64,000 nt of DNA from Micromussa lordhowensis (Eukaryota > Cnidaria > Anthozoa > Scleractinia > Lobophylliidae): positions 3,674,865 to 3,738,864 of the forward strand of contig OZ026603.1 of assembly GCA_964020085.1 (NCBI GenBank), in the 5' to 3' direction. The translations under genes and the position numbers were made by a program. The notes under the pieces are model-generated. The model searched no databases, was not told the DNA's origin, and worked only from the letters and a program-made list of their open reading frames with translations. Positions 55,917-64,000 of the stretch are shown here, piece by piece (position 1 is the stretch's first letter; each line of letters starts with the position of its first letter).

Positions 55917-58051
55917 CCTACTTTCCTTTGTTATGCCTCGGTGCATTTTGCTCTCGTTAATTATCGGCGTTAGCAGATTGCCCATAATTTAAAGAGATAG
56001 ATTTCTATTTCTCGTGGTCATCATAGCTAGCGTTATTGCTCGTGGGCATGCGCGCACGGCGGCGGCGACTAGGGCATTCCTCAATTTAGGATAAAGCTGC
56101 TCATTAAAAGTCAAAAGTTGCCTTATGTTATGAAAGTTGCTAAAAAAGCTGGTAAAAAATGCTGCTCTTCAATTTATTTGGTCTGATGCTAGAGTACAAC
56201 AAAAATGAAATTCCTAAGCATTTTTTGATGCAATCTTGCGGCGTAATAACCGTTGATAAATAACTTTGTTCTCAATTAGAGCCAAAATAGAAACTATCAG
56301 GTATAGGATTGTCTTGGGGGACAGGTCTTTCACAACACAAATATCTAAAAACACAGCTTTTACTTGAGTCATCACGGCACCATGTTTGCAACTCACGAGG
56401 TATCATTCTGGGTTCACTTGCAACAAAAGTCGTTTTACTGTAAAAACCATACGATTAAACCATCCGGGTTAGAGCACATGGTCTTAGAACACGAACAACG
56501 AACTCGCGCCAAATCAGCATTCTGGGATACAAGAATGAAATGGATCGGACTAACATAGATTTAGGCCAGCCTAAAAGCGTAGCTCCTTGGCCGGGTTGTT
56601 CAGAGCCCACTTAAGCTAACCCAGGAAAAAGTAGAATTTTGATTTGAATTTCGCAACTTTGTGATGAGGTTTATATAGGCAGGAGCCATAATCGGGGACG
56701 GAAACCGCAAGAGCGCTATTTCTGGTATTGGGGCTGTCCCCCATCCTCGGAGACCCAGGGGCAGATAGTTGGGTCATGTGGAAGTCGAAGCGGCCAAGTT
56801 TACAAGAACGAAAATGCTTGTCTGTGATTGGGCACAAAAATGTTTGTGCCCAATCACAGACAAGCAGGTCATGTGCGGGTCATGTGCAGTACATGCGCGT
56901 ATATGCTGCGAGAATCTTCGCGGATGAACGCGGGGAAAAGGTGTCCGAAATTCCCAAGATCATAGTTAGTTACTAACCAAACTATGCCAAAATGTTTGAT
57001 GCCTTTGGCCCACAACTCAATACGTTCATGTCTGTTGAAATTTGACTTAAGTATTTTCGCTGTAAGCTGCTCAGTAAGAGTGAGTAAGACAGTGCCGAAT
57101 TTAAATACGTCCCGCTTTATATCACTGACCTAGTAATGCTTCACTGCTTCTTTTACAAGAGCTCCACATTACTCCACTATAAATTTCACTTATGTTGAAG
57201 ATTAACAGCTTTTCCATAACCCGGGAAAAAAAAAAAACAGTCGAAAACATTTGGCGGGATATAGCTGCGTTTCAGGACTTCAAAGTCACTTCACGCACTT
57301 GCGAGGATTTCGCAAGAGTACATCGCGACCGAAAATTAAAACTAAAAAAAAAATGCAAGTTTAAGTTTCGTCTGAATTGTAAGCAACGTTTACAAGGCCT
57401 AATAATTGACACTGTTACATGTCAAGTTTATGTCTTTAGATGATGTACAGTTTTGTTTGTGTCAACAAATTGTCGTCTATTTTTGAGGAATAATAGCGCT
57501 CGCCGAACGGTGTTCAGTACAGTCAGTAAAACGCAATTTGGTGTAAAAACGTACATCGAACTCAAGATAATATCGCTTGTTTTTTTAACCATAATTAAAA
57601 TTCTGCTCAAGCTGGGTGATACATGAAAATATGTGAATGCAGGACGTTTTGAGAAGGATTAAAAGGAAAAAAGGTTATGGAACACCGCCAGACAGATGAA
57701 CGCCCCTAAAAAGGGCACCCAAGGATGGTGGACAACTGTTTAGTGTACATCTACCAATTTTTAACTTTCAATAATAATTTCCTATATTTCCATAAATTTT
57801 ACTAATCTCCAAATTTGCCCAAAAATTGCCAAAAAATTTACAAAACAGCCCAAAACATAGCTTTGCGAGATGATCCGAGAGATCAGTTCTTGACTGCCTG
57901 AAACGTGAACGAGATATTTGCCTTAGGACCACAATACCCAGCCAAAATACGGCCTTCAGGACCCCCGCCTAAGGAATATATCCGAATACAACCGAGCTTA
58001 GCCTTAGCAATGCACATTGTGAAACACAGTCCATAGTGACGGAGCAGGGGG
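55917..58051. other. Unassigned part of copy 2, with the 24-bp palindrome
   Basis: Equivalent to 17003-19162. Holds the perfect palindrome at 56815-56866 and no recognised gene. Confidence 0.4.
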
Positions 58052-58057
58052 TATAAA
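58052..58057 (+). promoter_or_regulatory. TATA box upstream of minicollagen copy 2
   Basis: TATAAA in the same position and context as 19163-19168. Confidence 0.5.
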
Positions 58058-58236
58058 TGTTAGAAATGGCAACAATAAATCAAAGAAGCAGCAACTGTGG
58101 TTACGATTTGGGAAAAAGAGACTTCAGTCATGAATTTTCTTTTATTGAGACATTTGATATTGATACCACGCGAGTTTGATTGCATATCAATCGTTATGTA
58201 CCATGCGTAGCGATAACCCATCTCTTTGCCTTTCAG

Positions 58237-58685
58237 AGGATAAAGAAAAGCGAGAGGCTAACCCTTGTGGATATGGATGCCCGGCAATGTGCGCTCCAAC
58301 TTGCGAGCCAACGTGTTGTGCCCCACCACCACCCCCTCCGCCACCACCATGCCCAGTCCCTGTGCCTATGCCAGTACCATGCCCACAGCCAGGACCCCCT
58401 GGACAACCAGGATGCATGGGACCACCCGGCCTTCCCGGATGCCGCGGATTTCCCGGTATGCCCGGATGCATGGGACCAATGGGACCAATGGGACCTCCCG
58501 GACCACCCGGATGCCCCGGTCTGCCTGCTCCACCCCCACCTCCTTGTCCACCCATCTGTGTTCATCACTGTATGAAGATCTGTCCTCAGCCATGCTGCGC
58601 TCCACCCCCTGTGTATATCCCTCCACCACCGCCCCCTCCCATGCCAGTTTGTGCCCCATCCTGCGCCCCAGCCTGCTGTAAATAA
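58237..58685 (+). CDS. Minicollagen, nematocyst capsule wall protein (copy 2)
   Basis: Same domain plan as copy 1: dibasic propeptide end, N-CRD, Pro stretch, 15 Gly-X-Y triplets with four internal cysteines, Pro stretch, C-CRD, Pro stretch and a truncated third CRD. I see one change in the mature protein, Ser to Pro in the first poly-Pro stretch (residue 46), and one upstream of the acceptor (Asn to Asp at residue 4). The poly-Pro, Gly-X-Y and CRD parts are otherwise the same, which argues for recent duplication and an intact frame. Acceptor CTTTCAG just before 58237; AATAAA at 58880. The same uncertainty about a missing signal exon applies. Confidence 0.9.
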
Positions 58686-59389
58686 GAAGTGAGAAAATGT
58701 ACGAAAAAATGATTTACGGACTTGTCCTGTGGGCAGAACGATGTTATTTTGGATTTGATTAGATCAAAAGACCTCTTATTTTCGTATTTCAGTCCTACTA
58801 TTGACTTCAAGGGAGAGCGAGATTTGAAAACTACTAGAATTTGTTTCTTGCACGAAAACGACATACCATGTTAGTTTCCAATAAAAGGACAGTGTCATTG
58901 TACTTGTGACTGCTGTAAGTGCTGTCTCTTTCTTTGTCATTAATAAGCGGTTAAACGGTGACCATGCTGGTTAATTATCTTTTTTAAGAACAGACTAAGG
59001 ACTTACATGAACATTACCGTGGAATGATACTCTCAAACATAGGAATTTTTGTATTAACTTTTCACAAATCATTTTTCATGTCATGTTATGAAGACGGATT
59101 CCACTCAAAATTCAAGATTAATTACTAAGAATCTACTCACACCATTACAACTTTTTGAATACCATTTAAAACATTTCACTATAATTCATTTCTCTAGGTG
59201 ATCCCGCGATCAAATCCCCAAGCATTCTCGAGAAACTTAATGTCAAACCTCGTAAGCATGTTCAAAGCGTGTGTTATTCTGTTTTCAACTAACGCGAATG
59301 ATCCCTTTTATAATTGAAATATGGATAAGTTCAAGTCAGTTCAATTTTCTCTCGCAGGGTTAAGTCTTAATAAGATCTTCTTACCTTAA
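58686..59389. other. 3' flank of minicollagen copy 2
   Basis: As 19797-20500, with AATAAA at 58880-58885. Confidence 0.5.
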
Positions 59390-60034
59390 GGACGTTCGCG
59401 CCAATTGTTTCTGCGCATCCTTACTGCGCACGCAAATTCACGCCACGTCATGCATGAGCGCGCGCGCGCTGAGTAATAAAATGAATAATGATAGGGCAGA
59501 TGGCTGTTTTTACAGCTTTGCCTGGATTTGACGATCTTCGACGTCCGGTGACGCCTACTTTTCTTTGAAAAAACGGATTGTATTTACAATTATCTCCACT
59601 TTGTCCAAAATGAACAAAAAAGTCAATGTGGGAAGTTAAAAAGAATTCAAGATTTCTATCCACGGGACATGGAATCCTGCCAACTTGCAGCTGCAAGGCG
59701 CGTGAAACTGTGGTCACTAAACACGAAATTGTTCTTAAAGGAACCTCACCAGTTGACTAAATTCACTTAATAGGTCCACTTAAACAATATTAGGCAGAGA
59801 AAATTTCAATTCAAAGATCTAATTGTAATATTTTGGGGCTTACAGACACTGTGGCCTTATTCGCTAACGAAGTCCAATTTTTCAGATTTAGGGTGTTCTT
59901 TCGGGCTTGTTCTCTCCAAAACGAAGTCGGTGACCCCCATTTTTTTTACATTTCTGACATTACTAACTCATCATCTTAGAGCGGTAAAAGTTTCAGAGAA
60001 AAATCAATGCTGGAAAATTTTCGCGCGAACGTCC
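59390..60034. mobile_element. MITE with GGACGTTCGCGC ends (copy 2)
   Basis: Duplicate of 20501-21146. The left TTAA is kept and the right one is absent, as in copy 1, so the loss predates the duplication. Confidence 0.5.
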
Positions 60035-60767
60035 GGCAGCTGAGCCCGCAGTACGATCGGCAGTCAAAAGTTTGGTGTGCTAACGAAACGATACGATAAC
60101 AGCCTTTTTCTTCGCAGCTAACAAAAATAGAAACAGTGCTCAAGTTTCTTTGGCCTCTACTAGTAGTCAACTTGAGTATTCCGGGTTTAATTTGACGGGA
60201 AACAGCATATTTTGTTCACAATAACACAACTATTATCCTACCTAGCGATACTCGACGAACTACGGGCGAGTTACCATGTCGAGCGCCGGCGACCCATTTT
60301 TGGAGCCAAAATAGAAGCTTACAAACACAGAATCGTTCATATTTTTCACTTTTTGGTTTTTGAAATTGTAAATACCTTTTCGTAGATATTTAATGCCATC
60401 TCCAGTGAGAAAAGTTACCTGATGATTTCAATGCCTTTCCTGACTTGTTAACTTTACATCAGACACTAGAATTTTTCCCGCCTGCTGAAGCCTGATTTGT
60501 CAATTCAAATTTCCCGCGCGCCAGCCGTATGCAAGGTTAGCCCGCAATGATTTTTTTAGTAACTTAATTTTTGCATTATTGCTTTGAAGAGTCTTCTGAA
60601 ATCATCTTCAGTTCAACAATAGAAATTGTTTCACACCAATTGCGAGATCAATAGTTACCATGTCAACCGTGCCACGCCTTAAAAATCTATCTTTTATAGC
60701 CTTCACGCCAACAGCTGTATCTCATCACCAGAGAAACAGTTGGATATGTTTAATATACATAGAACTG

Positions 60768-61506
60768 TGATAGTGGAGCCCCATACCCATCATGCATGGG
60801 AAAAAAAGGGAACCCATGAGTTGAGTTTCTCATGGTTATCATGGCTAGCAGTATTGCTCGTGGGCGCGCACGCACGACGACGACGACGACGACCACGGAG
60901 TTGCCCAACATGGCAGCCATACTCCAAAAAAGAGACAAACAACCTTGGTTTACCGTGTATTTCTTCGATATTGGACATCCATGCTATGATCAATTGACAC
61001 CTGTCAAAACAAGGTATCCGCTGACCAGTATCACGTGGCAATATCGCGGGCTCTAGTTTACAGCTCATCGAGGTCACATGCTTTTGTGAAATTGACCGCT
61101 GACCAAGTGCTGCTTTTCCCTTCAGATCGCGCGCTCATGTCAGGTTAATTTGTTAAAAACAGGGCAGGATTAAGGTTAAAAGTAGTCTCCTTCGCAGCCG
61201 TTATTAGGGTCGTCACGCAACGATCCTCCCCACTAAGTGGGGGAGTAGCGTTGCGTGACGACTCTAATAACGGCTGCGGAGGAGACTTGGTTAAAAGTTA
61301 ACCGAATTATACCTTTTTTTTCAATACAAATGTTTTTCGCTGCTTTGTTTTGTGTATATGATGATTATTAAAACTCAAAACAGAAGGCAGAAGAAGAAAA
61401 CTGAACACAAAGTTGCAAAACTCAAACCAAAATTCTACCTTTTCCTAGGTTCCTGGCTCTGAACAACCCCTGCCCAGGAACTACGCTTTTAGGCTGGCCT
61501 AAATCT
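60768..61506 (+). repeat. Interspersed repeat family (copy 2)
   Basis: Duplicate of 21838-22625. It lacks the 26-bp tandem duplication seen in copy 1. The 36-bp-arm hairpin is present at about 61187-61284. Confidence 0.7.
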
Positions 61507-62520
61507 ATATATTATTGACCTCAACCCTCAGCTTAAGTCTTTCTGCTTTTGGCCCTTAATTTACAAGGTGAAAGGGAATGAAATTAATCATGACCACGCC
61601 TGTTGATCAGATTGGCCAAAAAATGTGTGACAAATGAAAGGGCATGGCTTAATTTAGGTTTATATCACAGAAGCACTATTGATCACAGTCTACAGAAAAA
61701 AAAGTTGAATGCCTGAGGTTAAATGCTTTTCCAAGGGGAAGTATCGAACTGAAGTGCGTATAGTTAAAATCTGACACTCGAGGAAAAGACAGTTAAACAC
61801 GGAGCGATCCTATAAATGGAGGCTGAGCGGCTCAGCCCGTCAATCAGAAATTGGAATACTCTTCTTTGATTGGCTTATTCACCCGGGCGTGTCGTACTCC
61901 CGCGAAATTCGCACGAAGTAATATTTCAGGCGACCGCACAAGGGAAGATTTTTCGTTTGTTTGCTTTCTTTCTAAAAAGGTAAGCGAAAACAACAAGAAT
62001 GGCGTCTACAGAACAAGAATTTAGACATATACATATCATATACATGCATTTTAACTTATTATTTTTGTTGTTTCACTTGTGAAAGCATATCGATTGTTTT
62101 GGAGTTGTTTACTCCATATAAATGCCGTACGCGTGTTTTAGACAAAGTGCAAACCGTTGACAAACATGTACATGCTAAAAAAAAGTGGTATCTTTCATTA
62201 TGACCCCCAAATTTTTTTTTCGCTAAAACAATAAAGCTTATTTTGTGGAGTAATGTGCCGCAAAAATTTTTCGATTTGGTTAAATCCTCGAATTTCTGTG
62301 CCCCTTTGAAACCGAGTTTCGTATGGTTCGCGACCGAGCATGGGGAATCTGGGGAGAGTAAGGCCGTGACGTCACTTCGAGAACGAAAGTTTCGGCTGTC
62401 CCAGTCGGGCCTTTTACTCTGTGCGAGCGTAGAAGCCTTTTTGCTGTTTTTCGCTGGGGCTCCACAGTCGACAGATTTCTGTTTTTATCAACAATATCTT
62501 CTACTTCGTCGGGTTCTGAA

Positions 62521-63279
62521 ATGAGCTTTGACTCAGAAGACTCCGAAATTTATTATATCGCTGAAGAGAATGACGACTCGCACTTATCAACAACGCAAAG
62601 TGAATAGTTAAACGATGACGACCGAGCTGATTTATATGCTGACATAAACAACTCTCTGGCCAACGAAGAATGGACAGCCAAATGAGGTGGATGCTGACAA
62701 AGAACTCGAACGAGCTCTGATGGACAGACCCGAAGGCAATGATATGTAGAAGTCAAAGAGTGATACTAGTAAGACTGTAGCGCGTGGCGCGTATTTACTA
62801 TTTTCGCGCATTCTTCGATCTCGCATTAACATACTTTCGTATAAATATAAGTCAAGTCCCTTTACTTTCTCAAATTATTTTAACTTCATGCGTTCAAAGT
62901 AGATCAAAATGATTATCCCATGACACAATGCTTGTGTTCTTTTCGTGCGAGTGTGGAAATTGTAGCGTCGCTTCCCTTCAAAACATCAGCGAATGTTATT
63001 GTTGTTATTATTGTATTAAAGTGAGTTAGAAGGTTGTCAAGACTCAAAGAAGAATAATCTTGTTCTTGAAGATATTGGTGCTGATGTTATCTTAAAGTGT
63101 GTTACTGAATATCCAGGAATTAAACCTGTATGGCTTCAGAAATGGAGTTTTAAGATTAGTAGCGGGCAAATACAAAACTATCTGTCAGCTGTGCCGACTG
63201 ACTGCTGTTGTTTCTCAGATCAGATGCAACAACGGCAGCATGAATCGATGGACAAGCGGTTATTCCAAAGCCACTGAGT
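62521..63279 (+). pseudogene. P2X7 ballast-like protein, decayed (copy 2)
   Basis: Same broken frame as 23628-24380, with the same early stop after about 27 codons and the same CECGNC...ECYCC cluster. The shared breaks show it was dead before the duplication. Confidence 0.6.
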
Positions 63280-63388
63280 CAGCAAAATCCCTTCCTCTCT
63301 CTGAAAATCCAGGCATCGAGCGAGATCATCTGGTTTGAATTAAATGCTTTATAGAACAGATCACCGAACACTTATTACACGGCTATCA

Positions 63389-63544
63389 CTTTTGCACGTT
63401 TCGCTTTCACGAAATCGAGCCATCCCTTTGTACGTTTCTTCTCTTCAGGACGATCATCTCCATAAAACGGTATGGCATTTAGCGGAGTATCTCCTGTAAG
63501 TTTGTTGTGTTGGTACATGACAATACAGCGCACCTGGCTAGCAT
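63389..63544 (-). pseudogene. THAP-domain fragment (copy 2)
   Basis: Same sequence and same frameshift between the CAVLSC start and the IPFYGDDRPEEKK part as at 24490-24645. Confidence 0.65.
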
Positions 63545-63818
63545 TTTTTTCGAACAACTTTTCCGGCCTTTCTCACAGAAACAAGTAAATATGCGAATCT
63601 CAGAATCATCGTGTTCTCGATCTGACGTCACATCCGGCCCTCGACCCATTCCCCGTTAAACTCGGTCGTGAACCAAAATGGCGGCATTTTGACGTACTTT
63701 GACGAGCCATAGAAAATCAAAGATTTAACCAAATCGAAAAATTTTTGCGGCACATTACTCCACAAAATAAGCTTTATTGCTTTAGCGAAAAAAAATTTTG
63801 CGGTTAGGTGCACTTTAA

Positions 63819-64000
63819 GGCATAAAAACTAACTTATACCTTTTTTACAATTTCAACAAAATTGAGATACCACCTTAACTCTCTCTACCTGTCAATAGCT
63901 TTGAATTTGTGAAAATGCTTTTGCCCCTGTGCCTCCGAGGATGGTTGTCCTGATACTTTGTCAAATGTTCTTATGAAAAATGCTTTTAGCGAAATCTTAT
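63819..64000. other. End of window inside copy 2
   Basis: Matches 24920-25101. If the duplication continues, the Tyr-rich gene should begin about 165 bases beyond the window end. Confidence 0.6.

Larger units (their letters stand above)
62174..63814. mobile_element. Kolobok-like transposon remnant (copy 2)
   Basis: Duplicate of 23292-24915. TTAA is kept at the right end (63815-63818). It contains the ballast-like frame from 62521 and the THAP fragment at 63389-63544 in converging orientation. It has extra bases after the CRE-like site (TTTCGGCTGTCCCAG near 62390). Confidence 0.7.
46751..64000 (+). repeat. Segmental duplication, copy 2 (runs off the window)
   Basis: Direct-orientation copy of 11111-25101. 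Apart from two insert-like blocks (49329-50112 and 53508-55907) it aligns throughout with scattered base changes. Small copy-2-specific changes include a 14-bp GCGTGATCTCGCGT duplication near 53180-53205 and about 17 extra bases near 60110. Equivalent features: hairpin 46942-47130, SINEs 47903-48372, palindrome 56815-56866, TATA 58052, minicollagen 58237-58685, MITE 59390-60034, repeat 60768-61506, Kolobok 62174-63814. Confidence 0.97.

Overview
This window looks like nuclear DNA of a cnidarian, most likely an anthozoan and plausibly a stony coral. It is AT-rich, with intron-split genes and dense interspersed repeats. The clearest marker is a pair of minicollagen genes (19.3 kb and 58.2 kb). 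Minicollagens build the nematocyst capsule wall and are known only from cnidarians and their relatives. There is no bacterial-style operon organisation.

Layout. 0-7 kb is repeat-rich: a LINE tail, a RecQ-like helicase fragment and several miniature inverted-repeat elements (MITEs), including a clean PIF/Harbinger-type one at 5.85-6.25 kb. At 7.4-8.0 kb there is a small intronless gene for a secreted cysteine-containing protein with its own TATA box. 9.3-11.1 kb holds a SAP-domain fragment, a 5S rRNA-derived sequence and a 21-bp minisatellite. A segment of about 14 kb (11111-25101) is then repeated, almost base for base, at 46751-64000. It carries the minicollagen gene, a tRNA-derived SINE pair, many hairpin elements and a decayed Kolobok-like transposon. 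The second copy carries an extra 2.4-kb Mutator-like element with a 9-bp target duplication, and the first copy is the matching empty site. The geometry fits a tandem duplication of a unit of about 35.6 kb (11111-46750).

25.1-46.75 kb is seen once. It has a Tyr/Pro/His-rich protein gene on the minus strand, a Penelope-like fragment, and a second Kolobok-like element at 28.8-29.7 kb. It also has a 1-kb MITE with perfect 80-bp ends, and a five-exon gene for a secreted 171-residue protein resembling DUF2237 (34.0-38.6 kb) with tyrosine-recombinase debris in its first intron. A single-exon class A GPCR with one frameshift lies on the minus strand (40-41 kb). Three leucine-rich-repeat exons with matching phase-2 introns lie at 44.0-46.1 kb, of the kind seen in LGR-type receptors.

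The most unusual system is in the Kolobok-like elements. Two distinct families (23.3-24.9 kb, with its duplicate at 62.2-63.8 kb, and 28.8-29.7 kb) have the same layout. A THAP-domain gene starts just inside one terminal repeat, and a gene resembling the zinc-binding 'ballast' domain of the P2X7 receptor C-terminus starts inside the other, facing it. CRE-like TGACGTCA motifs lie in the subterminal DNA. All copies here are decayed, so this is a proposed architecture, not a working element. All calls come from reading the sequence; no database search was run.
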